From NCBI GenBank assembly GCA_030426765.1, contig JAUHXV010000002.1, forward strand, positions 62,001 to 126,000: DNA of 64,000 nt. Direction: 5' to 3'. The notes under the pieces are model-generated. The model was not told the origin of the DNA. It saw only the letters and a list, made by a program, of their open reading frames with translations, and ran no database searches. The stretch's first letter is position 1; every line of letters starts with the position of its first letter. The position numbers and the translations under genes are program-made. The DNA comes from Bacteroidia bacterium. Its GTDB lineage: Bacteria; Bacteroidota; Bacteroidia; Chitinophagales; Saprospiraceae. Below, in pieces: positions 54,187 through 63,430 of the stretch.

Positions 54187-55644
54187 TCAGTCCTCATTAA
54201 AACTTTGCACATACTCTTCTATTGGTCCTAGGCCCGTTTCTTTGCGCAACGCGTCGACGTGGTCGGGGTATTCGAGGTCGAACAACTTAAAAGTATCACT
54301 TTCTTCATCAAGATATAGCTGCGTGCCATAGATTTGTTTCATCCCCTGATCCAGTCGGTTGCGATCCGTAAAATAAGGCAGCAAAGCCACGGTCGCTTCC
54401 CCGTGATGGATCGCTTCCATGATCAGATCTTCATATTTCAGTCGCATAGCAAGCGGGCTGTGATGAATGAGCAGGAATGCCGCATCCATGTATTCCGCTC
54501 CCACCACCGACAATCCCGGATAGCCCATACTGTCGAGGATGACAGACAACCTTTGCTGATGTATGGAATCCCGGCGCACCATTTCTTGTATCACAGTCTG
54601 ATACTCATCTGGATTCATCTCATCATCCAATTCCACGCGAATCGCCTGATCCGCCTCTTCCATCTGACGTAACTCTTTGGAGAGTCTTGCGCTAAAGGCA
54701 TCCTGATAAGGCGTATCGGGATCTTCAGGAAATACGTGATACCTGACTTCAACCACCACATTTCGATCTGCAGCTTCACGCCCTGCATGACTTTCATTTT
54801 CGCCTTTGTTGACTACGATCAACGGAATATCTAAAGGTTCAAGAATAGTTTTGACCGCATCAGCTCGTTTTCCGGCAAGGGTTAAGTTGTCAGCATCGTC
54901 ACCGATGACGGAAGCCTGTCCGGTGATAGTAACAGACTCGACAATTTTGTCAGACACCGCGGAAAGGATTTGTTCTTTTTGCTGATCACCTAATGCATAT
55001 TGATTGGATGCAAATCGAAAAGTGAGTGTGTCGGTTTTAATCTCACTTTGATACAGCGCCACTTCATCAAACAGGTAATACAGTTCATTTGCATTGAGGC
55101 CAAGGTAGTCGTAGGTATGACCGAAAAAACCAAAGTACAATTCATCCTTTGAGGGTGTGCCCTTTATTATTGTTTCAACTTTATACCAATCCGCATAGCT
55201 CGTGTCTATAGGATGAGGCGCTTCGATGGGAATAATCCCGGGTTGATCACGAGGCGTTTTAAACTGACCGGTAAAGACATGCGTGACCGTGGCTGTATTA
55301 TAAATCGGAGGCTTTCGAATGTGGAGTGACAACTTATAATAGTGTCCAGCCATCATCGGATTCCGGAGTCGGCATTTGATGATCTCATCATAGCGCAGGC
55401 CAAAATAGGTGATCCCGTGACTGCCTTTTTCCGGAAAGCGGGATCTGAATTCTGCGTTATGCTGACTCACGCCCACCGGGATTACGCGATGATTGGATTT
55501 GAAAATATCAACCGTCTTTTCTACGATCTCCCAATCTTCCGGCATGCCGTTTTCCCACGCTTCCAGGCTGGGGTTGAGCACCAGGTTGTGTTGGGCGGCG
55601 ATACTGCCTGAACAGAGCAGAAGGATGAAGAGGAGTTTTTGCAT
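54187..55644 (-). CDS. Secreted protein with OmpA-like domain
   Basis: The protein has 485 residues with a signal peptide at 1-17 (IAAQ). Residues about 20-200 resemble a carbohydrate-binding-like jelly roll ('NLVLNPSLEAWENGMPEDWE'). Residues about 205-305 form an OmpA-like peptidoglycan-associating domain ('LTFRFASNQYALGDQQKEQI', 'LTLAGKRADAVKTILEPLDI', 'DRNVVVEVRY'). The last 180 residues are helical with alternating acidic motifs. The OmpA domain suggests attachment of the outer membrane to the cell wall. The jelly-roll part is inferred from the opening N-P-S-L-E pattern. Confidence 0.83.
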   Translation of the reverse strand: MQKLLFILLLCSGSIAAQHNLVLNPSLEAWENGMPEDWEIVEKTVDIFKSNHRVIPVGVSQHNAEFRSRFPEKGSHGITYFGLRYDEIIKCRLRNPMMAGHYYKLSLHIRKPPIYNTATVTHVFTGQFKTPRDQPGIIPIEAPHPIDTSYADWYKVETIIKGTPSKDELYFGFFGHTYDYLGLNANELYYLFDEVALYQSEIKTDTLTFRFASNQYALGDQQKEQILSAVSDKIVESVTITGQASVIGDDADNLTLAGKRADAVKTILEPLDIPLIVVNKGENESHAGREAADRNVVVEVRYHVFPEDPDTPYQDAFSARLSKELRQMEEADQAIRVELDDEMNPDEYQTVIQEMVRRDSIHQQRLSVILDSMGYPGLSVVGAEYMDAAFLLIHHSPLAMRLKYEDLIMEAIHHGEATVALLPYFTDRNRLDQGMKQIYGTQLYLDEESDTFKLFDLEYPDHVDALRKETGLGPIEEYVQSFNED

Positions 55645-55853
55645 GGATGAATAACTAACGTCTCATTTAGAAAATTCTTACGCATTGAGGAAATTGCTCA
55701 CCACGTTCAATTTGGGCTGAAATGGTCGCTACCCGTGATGAAATTAGCGCTATTCTGGTGAAATTTGGAAATGCTTCTATCATACTAATTTGTTGATAAA
55801 CAGCATATTACTCTTAAAAATATCTTAAAAAATAGGTATTACTTGCAAAAATG

Positions 55854-55866
55854 ATAGTAATACTAT
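55854..55866. promoter_or_regulatory. Inverted repeat upstream of type I secretion operon
   Basis: ATAGTA-A-TACTAT is a perfect 13-bp palindrome 142 bp ahead of the ABC-exporter ATG, in an AT-rich stretch. It is a candidate regulator site. No clear TAnnTTTG box was found; TGAATTTG near 55878 is the closest. The remaining bases of the 363-bp gap (55645-56007) show no other feature. Confidence 0.3.
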
Positions 55867-56007
55867 TATATTTACATTGAATTTGATATTAAGTTCTGCT
55901 CAGCCGGGATGCAATTACGTGGTTTCAAGAGCTGTAGAAATGGACTTAGTTACATTCTATGAAAACTAAATGTCAGAGATAATTAAATGTACATCCTTTA
56001 ACGGAAG

Positions 56008-57735
56008 ATGAATCCACAAATCGAACTCACCACTACACAACGTTTCTGGAATCTGCTCAAACCGGATCGAAAGGAGATCACAAACGTATATGTGTATTCG
56101 ATCTTCAATGGATTGATCAATCTGTCTTTGCCTTTGGGCATCCAGGCGATTATCAATCTCATTCAGGGCGGTCGGGTCAGCACTTCATGGATGATCCTTG
56201 TGATGTTTGTCGTACTAGGCGTAGCTATTACCGGTGTGCTGCAGATCTATCAGCTTCGGATCACAGAAAACCTGCGGCAGAAAATATTTTCTCGCGCGGC
56301 TTTTGAATTTGCCTACCGCATTCCCAAGATCAGAATGGAGGCACTCTATCGACACTACGCCCCTGAACTGATGAATCGCTTTTTTGATACCATCTCCGTG
56401 CAGAAAGGATTGTCGAAATTGCTTATTGATTTTTCTTCAGCAGCACTTCAGGTTACGTTTGGATTGATCCTCTTATCGCTCTACCATCCGTTTTTTATTC
56501 TATTTGGTCTGGTACTGGTGGTGCTGGTGTATGCCATTTTCAGGTTTACCGGAAAGAAAGGCCTGCAGACCAGTCTTAAAGAATCCAAATTCAAATACAA
56601 AGTAGCGCATTGGCTGGAAGAGCTGGCCAGAACACACACGACATTCAAGTTGGCCGGAAAAAGCGATCTGCCTTTGCAACATGTTGATAAGCAGGTTGGC
56701 GACTACCTGCAGGCGCGAGAAAGCCATTTCAAGGTGTTGGTACAGCAGTATTCACTGATGGTGATCTTTAAAGTCCTGGTTGCTACAGGCCTGCTCGCGA
56801 TCGGTGGCATACTGGTCATGAACCAGCAGATGAACATCGGACAATTCGTTGCCGCGGAGATCATCATCCTGATGGTGATGGCGTCAGTGGAAAAATTAAT
56901 TCTCAGTCTTGAAACCATCTATGATGTTCTGACTTCCCTCGAAAAAATCGGACAGGTCACAGACCTTGAACTTGAAGCTACACGAGGAACCGATCTCGGG
57001 CAGCACAGCCCGAACCCGGGACTGGAGGTTGAGATGGATGCAGTAAGTTTTACGTATCCGGGTGCACAGAAAAAGACCCTGAAAGAGCTTTCAATTCATA
57101 TCCGCGAAGGAGAGAAATGGCTGATATCCGGACCCAACGGCTCCGGAAAAAGCACGCTGCTGTTTGTCCTGGCTGGTCTGTATCGCGTTCAGGAAGGATC
57201 GCTGATGTACAACGGAATTTCCAAAGCCAGCTTGCACCCCGATTCTCTCCGATCTGTAATAGGTGATTGTCTGTCACAGGAGTTGTTGTTTGAAGGTCCT
57301 TTGTACGATAATATTACCATGGGAAAGGAGGAAGTCACCTTCGATGATGTGAAGTGGGCTGTGAAACATCTCAGGCTGGAAAAGTTTATTAGTTCACTCC
57401 CGGATGGGTATGATACAGTACTCGATCCGCAGGGCAAACGATTGCCCAGGAGTGTGATTCAGAAACTACTGCTGGCACGAGCGATAGCAGATAAACCAAA
57501 ATTGCTGTTGCTCGAAGATGTGTTTGAGCACATTGAAGAAAAGGAGCGAAGAGAGATTTTCGACTTCCTGACGTCCAGTGAGAATGCATGGACGATGGTG
57601 ACCGTATCGTCCGATCCTTACATTGCCATGTGTTGTGACACCATTGGGTTAATGCAGGGCGGTCAATTGGTACGCACAGGCACTTTTGATGAAATGAAAA
57701 GTATGGTAAACTTCAAAACGAGAAGCCATGCTTAA
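56008..57735 (+). CDS. Type I secretion ABC transporter with degenerate nucleotide-binding domain
   Basis: The protein has 575 residues. TM helices occupy about 25-320. The nucleotide-binding domain has Walker A GPNGSGKS at 375-382 and a Q-loop ('IGDCLSQELLF'). The signature is LPRSV (479-483) instead of LSGGQ, Walker B ends E503-D504 instead of D-E, and the H-loop His is Ser (VTVSSD, 531-536). These changes occur together in a Bacteroidota subfamily linked to HlyD and TolC genes, so they are probably lineage features rather than decay. There is no N-terminal C39 peptidase domain. It overlaps the HlyD gene by 8 bp. Cargo unknown. Confidence 0.87.
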   Translation: MNPQIELTTTQRFWNLLKPDRKEITNVYVYSIFNGLINLSLPLGIQAIINLIQGGRVSTSWMILVMFVVLGVAITGVLQIYQLRITENLRQKIFSRAAFEFAYRIPKIRMEALYRHYAPELMNRFFDTISVQKGLSKLLIDFSSAALQVTFGLILLSLYHPFFILFGLVLVVLVYAIFRFTGKKGLQTSLKESKFKYKVAHWLEELARTHTTFKLAGKSDLPLQHVDKQVGDYLQARESHFKVLVQQYSLMVIFKVLVATGLLAIGGILVMNQQMNIGQFVAAEIIILMVMASVEKLILSLETIYDVLTSLEKIGQVTDLELEATRGTDLGQHSPNPGLEVEMDAVSFTYPGAQKKTLKELSIHIREGEKWLISGPNGSGKSTLLFVLAGLYRVQEGSLMYNGISKASLHPDSLRSVIGDCLSQELLFEGPLYDNITMGKEEVTFDDVKWAVKHLRLEKFISSLPDGYDTVLDPQGKRLPRSVIQKLLLARAIADKPKLLLLEDVFEHIEEKERREIFDFLTSSENAWTMVTVSSDPYIAMCCDTIGLMQGGQLVRTGTFDEMKSMVNFKTRSHA

Positions 57736-59080
57736 CATTTCAACAAACAGTATTAACGAGTTTGTCGACCGGAATAAGTTTCGCGCACTCCGCGAAGCAG
57801 AAGCCAGACAGTCCGGAAAAGTTTTGCTGAGGTTGCTGACCTTCATGTCCGTCCTAATCCTCATCACCATGTTTTTACCCTGGACGCAAAACATACGGTC
57901 TCTGGGAAGTGTCACGACCTTGAAACCGGATCAAAGGCCCCAGACGATTCACTCCGTCATTGCCGGACGCATTGAAAAGTGGTTTGTACAGGAAGGGGAT
58001 TTTGTAAATCGTGGGGATACCATCCTCTACATCTCAGAAGTTAAGGATGAGTTTTTCGATCCCAACCTGCTGACCCGAACGGAAGAGCAGTTGCAGGCAA
58101 AAGAAATGTCTGTCAATTCGTACATGGAGAAGGTAAAAGCGCTCGACAGCCAGATCGATGCGATGGTACAAACCGGAAAACTGAAACTCGAGCAGGCGCA
58201 AAACAAGTGGCAGCAGGCATTGCTTAAAGTGCGAAGTGACAGTATTGAATACGAGGCGGCGCTGATTAACTATGAGATTGCCGTAGAACAGCATACCCGG
58301 ATGGAGCAGTTGTTTCGCGAGGGCCTGAAATCAAAAACAGATTTGGAAACGCGCAAACTGACCATGCAAAAAGCATTGGCCGATAAAATCGCGATGGAGA
58401 ATAAGTTGCTGGCCAGCCAAAATGAAGTGCTCAATGCGCGGGTGGAGATCACATCGGTTCAGGCGCAGTATCGCGATGGTGTCTCCAAAGCAGAATCAGA
58501 AAAGTTTGCTGCCTTGTCCAACATGTACGATGCTGAAGCAATCGTCACCAAATTGCAGAATCAGTACATGAACTACTCCGTTCGCACCGGATTGTATTAT
58601 ATCACCGCACCACAGGATGGATACGTGACCAAAGCAATACAATCGGGTATAGGTGAAACGATTAAAGAGGGAGAAGAGATCGTGAGCATTATGCCGGCCC
58701 AATACGAACTGGCGGTAGCTATGTACATAAAACCTATCGACCTGCCCCTGATGGAGAAAGGACAGGATGTGCAGATACAGTTTGACGGTTGGCCCGCTAT
58801 TGTATTTTCCGGATGGCCCAATACGAGTTATGGTACCTACTCCGGAAAGGTGTTTGCCATCGACAATTTTATCAGTGATAATGGTATGTACAGGGTGCTG
58901 GTGTCACCGGATCCATCGAGTTATCCATGGCCGGATGCGCTGCGTGTCGGCGCGGGAACGATCAATATGGTCTTGCTGAAAGATGTCCCGATCTGGTATG
59001 AACTATGGCGAAAGATTAATGGCTTTCCGCCGGACTTTTACAGAACTGAAACGAACCAGATAGAACCTCAGGTCAAATGA
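57728..59080 (+). CDS. HlyD-family membrane fusion protein
   Basis: The protein has 450 residues with one N-terminal TM helix (about 33-55). It has a lipoyl half-motif ('SVIAGRIEKWFVQEGDFVNR'), a long alpha-hairpin (about 110-290), a second lipoyl half ('YYITAPQDGYVTKAIQSGIG') and a beta-barrel domain ('MYIKPIDLPLMEKGQDVQIQ'). It bridges the ABC transporter and the TolC channel. Both overlaps (8 bp and 4 bp) show a single transcript. Confidence 0.9.
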   Translation: MLNISTNSINEFVDRNKFRALREAEARQSGKVLLRLLTFMSVLILITMFLPWTQNIRSLGSVTTLKPDQRPQTIHSVIAGRIEKWFVQEGDFVNRGDTILYISEVKDEFFDPNLLTRTEEQLQAKEMSVNSYMEKVKALDSQIDAMVQTGKLKLEQAQNKWQQALLKVRSDSIEYEAALINYEIAVEQHTRMEQLFREGLKSKTDLETRKLTMQKALADKIAMENKLLASQNEVLNARVEITSVQAQYRDGVSKAESEKFAALSNMYDAEAIVTKLQNQYMNYSVRTGLYYITAPQDGYVTKAIQSGIGETIKEGEEIVSIMPAQYELAVAMYIKPIDLPLMEKGQDVQIQFDGWPAIVFSGWPNTSYGTYSGKVFAIDNFISDNGMYRVLVSPDPSSYPWPDALRVGAGTINMVLLKDVPIWYELWRKINGFPPDFYRTETNQIEPQVK

Positions 59081-60483
59081 TACGAAGCATTTACATAGGT
59101 GTTATGCTCCTGTTGTCAGGCAGCGTACTGGCACAGCAGGACAGTGTGCTTGTACTGAGCTTCGACAGATATATGCAACTTGTCAAAGATCATCATCCGG
59201 TCGCGAGACAGGCTGCGCTGCAGGTGCAACTTGGAGAAGCGACATTGTTGCAAAGCAAAGGCCTCTTTGACTTGCAGGCGTTTACCAGTGTGGCGCAGAA
59301 GTATTATGATGGTACACAATATTATAGTAAGGTAGATGGAGGACTGAAACTGCCCACGTGGTTTGGCCTCGAACTAAAGAGTGGCTATGAACAAAACGAA
59401 GGGGTGTATCTGGATCCTGAGCGAACGACTCCTAGCGGTGGACTTTGGTATGCCGGTGTTTCCGTTCCGGTCGGACAGGGATTGTTTATTGATAAGCGCA
59501 GAGCAGAATTAAAGAAAGCCCGGTCGTATGTCAATATGACCAAAACGGATCAGCAGATCATGTTAAATGATTTGTTGTTTGCCGCCGGCAAAGTGTACTG
59601 GGATTGGTTTTCCGCTTACCAGAATCTGGAAGTGTACAGGGAAGCGCTTTCGTTGTCGCAAGTGCGATTTGAAGCGGTCAAACAAGGTGCTGAGTTAGGA
59701 GATCGACCTTTTATTGATACGCTCGAAGCCGGGATTCAGGTGCAAAACCGATTGGTAGGTGTTCAACAAACGCAGTTAGATTTTGCCAATGCAACGGCGA
59801 TGTTAGAAGTCTACCTCTGGGCAGAAGGTGTCGTTCCGTTAGAGCTCGAAGATAGTACAGTTCCTGAATCCATAGCAGACATTAAAGCCAGTGCTGCAGA
59901 TGAAGCAATTGCCGAAAGTTCAGACAGCCTGATTGCTTCGCATCCTGAACTGGCGCGTTACGGATTTCAACTGGAGCAATTGGAAATTGAAAAACAATGG
60001 CAGCGGGAGCAAATGAAGCCGACGCTCAACCTGAACTATAATGCGATTGCAGAGCCTGTAGGAGGTGATCTGTTTTCTTCTTATTCGATCAACAACTATA
60101 CATGGGGCTTGAACTTTCAAATGCCACTTTTTCTTCGCCGTGAACGAGGTGCGGTTCAGATGGCCGAGCTCAGGATTCAGGAGACTGTTCTCGATGTAGG
60201 ACTTAAGAATGCTTCGCTGATGTTTAAGGCTTCTGCTTCATTGAATGAATGGAATGCCACAAAAGAACAGGCGGATGTGTATGCACGAACCGTGCAGGAT
60301 TATGCCGGCTTGCTGGAAGGCGAGCGACAATTGTTTAATTCAGGCGAGAGTTCCCTTTTCATGGTCAACGCGCGTGAGTTAGGCTATATCAACGCACAAA
60401 TCAATCAAATCGAAATACTGGCTAAGAACCAAAAAGCAAAGCTGTCTGCGGCGCATGCTTTTGGTCAGTTGTGGAACCAATAA
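59077..60483 (+). CDS. TolC-family outer-membrane efflux channel
   Basis: The protein has 468 residues with a signal peptide at 1-19 (VLAQ). The two related halves of the TolC/OEP fold are visible: 'FDRYMQLVKDHHPVARQAAL' and 'ELARYGFQLEQLEIEKQWQR', each followed by helices and a beta segment ('LNLNYNAIAEP'). It forms the outer-membrane exit duct. The 4-bp overlap with HlyD indicates coupling. Length is normal for the family. Confidence 0.9.
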   Translation: MIRSIYIGVMLLLSGSVLAQQDSVLVLSFDRYMQLVKDHHPVARQAALQVQLGEATLLQSKGLFDLQAFTSVAQKYYDGTQYYSKVDGGLKLPTWFGLELKSGYEQNEGVYLDPERTTPSGGLWYAGVSVPVGQGLFIDKRRAELKKARSYVNMTKTDQQIMLNDLLFAAGKVYWDWFSAYQNLEVYREALSLSQVRFEAVKQGAELGDRPFIDTLEAGIQVQNRLVGVQQTQLDFANATAMLEVYLWAEGVVPLELEDSTVPESIADIKASAADEAIAESSDSLIASHPELARYGFQLEQLEIEKQWQREQMKPTLNLNYNAIAEPVGGDLFSSYSINNYTWGLNFQMPLFLRRERGAVQMAELRIQETVLDVGLKNASLMFKASASLNEWNATKEQADVYARTVQDYAGLLEGERQLFNSGESSLFMVNARELGYINAQINQIEILAKNQKAKLSAAHAFGQLWNQ

Positions 60484-60493
60484 ACACCGCTAT

Positions 60494-60808
60494 ATGATTC
60501 TACTTAAGATTTCGGGAAAAGACGAAAAGCAAATCGAGGAAATTGCCTCACTGCTTTTGAAGGAGAGGCTTGGGATTGATATGAATATTGAGGGTCACCT
60601 TGAGCGTCTTGCGTATGAAGATGACAAGATAGTCACGGAATGGGTGTGCCTGCTGACAGCTAAAACAAAGGCGTTACTGTTTCCAACCATTGATCATATG
60701 CTCAAGGAAAAATATGGCAATGAAATTCCGGAGATATATTCAGTGCCAATCGTAAATATGGATTTCGAACAGGCAAGTCAGTTAGTCAGTGATGTGAAGG
60801 AGGTGTGA
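60494..60808 (+). CDS. CutA-like PII-fold protein
   Basis: 104 residues from the ATG at 60494, preferred over an upstream in-frame start that would overlap the TolC gene. 'LKISGKDEKQIEEIASLLLK' followed by 'EWVCLLTAKTKALLFPTIDH' and 'NEIPEIYSVPIVNMDFEQAS' follow the CutA1 ferredoxin-like fold (the usual 'E.......H.YE.PEI...P' line). The metal-binding Cys and His of E. coli CutA are not obvious. It lies 10 bp after the TolC gene and may be co-transcribed; a role in secretion is not implied. Confidence 0.65.
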   Translation: MILLKISGKDEKQIEEIASLLLKERLGIDMNIEGHLERLAYEDDKIVTEWVCLLTAKTKALLFPTIDHMLKEKYGNEIPEIYSVPIVNMDFEQASQLVSDVKEV

Positions 60809-60929
60809 TATAAATGGTGTTTAACTAATTTAATTAGCCCTAGGACAACCAGCAGTTTCTTCTGCTTGTGAGGTTGCTTTCCCTAAGATAATTGGAATCG
60901 CGGACAATAAGACTGGATTTTTATTCCTC

Positions 60930-62411
60930 TCAGTCGTCCGGACGGAATCGTTTCGCACTGTAGGAATACTTTAGTTTGTGGATATCCCATTTGCCATAAC
61001 TTGCCGGTGTCTCATACTTTTGCGCCAAAATCATTTTGACACCATCCGTCCGCAGGTTGATCATCCCATAGCGCGTGAGGAAGGAATTCAATTCTTTATT
61101 GATTTTTTTCTGCTTTGCTTTCAACTCTTTGATAATCGTTTCATCAGTGGCTTGCTTAATCTCTTTTTTCAGTTCGTCCAACTTACCCAGACTAGCGGAT
61201 ATACCTTTTAATTTACTGTAGGTAAATTCTTTATTTGATCGCGCCAGCTCCGTGGAGAATATCAACGGCTTATCACCATACCCACATTTCCCAAGCGCGC
61301 CAATCGTATCCGGCCGGGGATGCGAATAACTTTCATCATCTCCGGAAGAGATCACTGTGGCAGATGCATTCAGGGATTTCACAAAGTCGTAATGAAAATG
61401 ATTGCTCCCGTGATGACACGCCTTGGCCACATCCACGGTGAGTTCATCGAGACTGTTTTTCCCTTTATAATACTTATGGATTTCTTTTCCAAATTCCGTA
61501 TTGACATCACCGCCCAATAGGATCTTTGCATTGCCATACTTTAATTTAAGGATGACGGAATGCCCGTTTTTATCTTTCCCCAGGTCATTTATGGTTTTTA
61601 AGGAGTCCTTTCCATTGGTCTGCTTAATGATCGGCCCCAGGATTTTCATCGAATATTCTTTGTTGTTTATCTCATTAGTATCATCATACCCGGCGAGGTA
61701 ATTATCATGTGTGGAGAGTGATGTGAAGTGGACATTTGGATTGTGTTGCAGAGCCTTAAACAATGTCTTACAGTAGAGCGATCCATCACCTTTACGGTTG
61801 TCACTTTTGTTGATAATATTTAGCATATCCGCCGTAGATTTTACCAGCCCTGTAAGGTGCCCGTTTTCTACTTTTCCCAATCGGTTTTTTCCAGGCCGCT
61901 CCACCAGGCCGTTGTGGTAAATATCGTCCACCTGCACCTTGTCATTGTCAAAGATTCTTCCGAAACCCAGGTAGTGATCCGAATCGGAGTGACTGATGAT
62001 GACCTTAAACGGATATCGAAGGGGAGACTTTCGGTCATACAGATTAAACCGCCATGCGAGATACCGCACCATATTATCGGTCTTGCCGGCATCGATGATA
62101 ATGTGTTCATCAGCGGGCGTCACAATATGACATCCGTCACCCTGTCCGATGTCAACAAAGTTGACTTCCAAAACCCGTTTTTTCTCGAGGTCTTTGACAT
62201 TCACCCATCCGGTCGTGTTGCGGCTTTTGGCACGCACCCGACCATCTTTAATTTTCGTGTCCAGGATTTTGATGTAATCACCAAAGAGCAAATGATTTTT
62301 CCAGGTATCGCCGGTGGTGTCGGCATAAATCTTAATAGAAGGGTATTCCGCGAAACTATAGTTGATGTTGCTTTCGCTCGTGTTGTATTTTCTGCGGGAA
62401 AGTTGTGCCAT
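60930..62411 (-). CDS. ComEC/Rec2-type metallo-beta-lactamase-fold hydrolase
   Basis: 493 residues from the ATG at 62411; an in-frame TTG at 62543 adds a hydrophobic segment and is less likely. An SH3-like domain (about 15-85; 'WKNHLLFGDYIKILDTKIKD') precedes the MBL domain. The metal motifs are 'NFVDIGQGDGCHIVTPADEH', the HxDxDH 'ISHSDSDHYLGFGRIF', 'CHHGSNHFHYDFV' and 'SSGDDESYSHPRPDTIGALG'. These match the soluble hydrolase domain of ComEC (nuclease-like) rather than glyoxalase. There is no ComEC membrane channel, so it acts alone. It may process DNA or phosphodiesters; the substrate is not determined. It is convergent with the CutA-like gene. Confidence 0.85.
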   Translation of the reverse strand: MAQLSRRKYNTSESNINYSFAEYPSIKIYADTTGDTWKNHLLFGDYIKILDTKIKDGRVRAKSRNTTGWVNVKDLEKKRVLEVNFVDIGQGDGCHIVTPADEHIIIDAGKTDNMVRYLAWRFNLYDRKSPLRYPFKVIISHSDSDHYLGFGRIFDNDKVQVDDIYHNGLVERPGKNRLGKVENGHLTGLVKSTADMLNIINKSDNRKGDGSLYCKTLFKALQHNPNVHFTSLSTHDNYLAGYDDTNEINNKEYSMKILGPIIKQTNGKDSLKTINDLGKDKNGHSVILKLKYGNAKILLGGDVNTEFGKEIHKYYKGKNSLDELTVDVAKACHHGSNHFHYDFVKSLNASATVISSGDDESYSHPRPDTIGALGKCGYGDKPLIFSTELARSNKEFTYSKLKGISASLGKLDELKKEIKQATDETIIKELKAKQKKINKELNSFLTRYGMINLRTDGVKMILAQKYETPASYGKWDIHKLKYSYSAKRFRPDD

Positions 62412-62608
62412 GGCATAGGGGTTTAGGGTTAGATAATTAATTCCGTACAGGAGGATTACGGAAACACCAAAGAATCGCAGGTGTTTTTTCGGGATATCTA
62501 ACGAGGGATTCAGGTGGGCAGGATCCCACGCATAACATTCCAATCGTAAATCTCGCCACCTAAATTACAAAGCAGAAAGCGGATTTCAAATTTTATTACG
62601 ATTGTTAT

Positions 62609-63330
62609 GTGTCCAAAATGAATTTTGCACACGTAAGAATTAATATTCGGACACCTTTCTTGTTACTTTTTTCCTTGCCCTGTAGAAGATAATTCTACAG
62701 GGACCTGTCCTGAAGCCGACAGTGCTTTCAGGATCGCCATCATGTAATATGTTAATTACAGGACTCGAAAAAGTATCCGCCTTAGGCGGACTAGTTATGT
62801 AAAAATGTCCTTTACTTAGTTTAACATCGCTATGATACTTTAAATGTGAAAAAGACACAGATCTGTTACTTTTTTCACGTGTCCTGAAACCGGCAGTGTT
62901 TCAGGATCGCCATCCTGTAATATTTTAATTACAGGACACGAAAAAGTAACCAAAAAGTCTAGTCACGCAAAAAACTCGCCTTGCATTTCGTTCTTGGTTT
63001 GAGGCACTAGGCTTCTTTATGTTCGATTTCACACTGCCTTCCATTTCCACTTGCGAACCCAGCAGCACTAAGGCTTCTGAGCGCGCAGAAATAGAAGATA
63101 GTCAGGGTGCTCATACAGTTTTGCGTGACGGGAATTATCTGGTAGAAATTGACTTTTCAATACCATATAAAAATTAATTTCCCATCGGGAAATGTCCTCC
63201 GCATACTCCGCGTACTCCGCGCATTCTGCGATTCAAACAGTTGAGCAAGGCGAATCTGCTGCCAATTGACCTGATGCGCAAAAAACCGGAACTCGAGCGA
63301 TCATACTCCCCCTGTACAGCGGGATCCAAC
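62609..63330. repeat. Dispersed hairpin-rich intergenic repeat, copy B with inserts
   Basis: The ends match copy A at 14887-15200, but the GTTACTTTTTT/AAAAAAGTAAC loop has been enlarged into two tandem hairpin modules (62662-62775 and 62865-62950). Each has an inner CCTGAA..TTCAGG hairpin and an ATGTAAT/CTGTAAT..ATTACAGG hairpin; module 1 also has the perfect CCCTGTAGAA-N5-TTCTACAGGG hairpin, and the modules are separated by a TCCGCC-TTA-GGCGGA repeat. The right part (62949-63199) matches the AGTCTAGTCACGCAAAAAAC section of copy A. A CATACTCCC..CTGTACAGCGGGAT piece recurs at 63302-63326. No gene lies in 62412-63430. Confidence 0.75.
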
Positions 63331-63430
63331 AGGCCGTGTTGAAGCGAACAAAACGTATGCAGATGCATACAACATTTTTTCTTAAAAAATTTCACAAGCC
63401 TTTTTGAAATTATTTGTAGTACAATACCAT

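Noticed and set aside
61857-62426. 189-residue plus-strand frame
   Set aside because: Antisense to the metal-binding core of the MBL-fold hydrolase, whose motifs are intact on the minus strand.
63174-63395. 73-residue minus-strand frame before the right-edge gene
   Set aside because: Lies in repeat-derived intergenic DNA with low protein likeness and no conserved counterpart in copy A.
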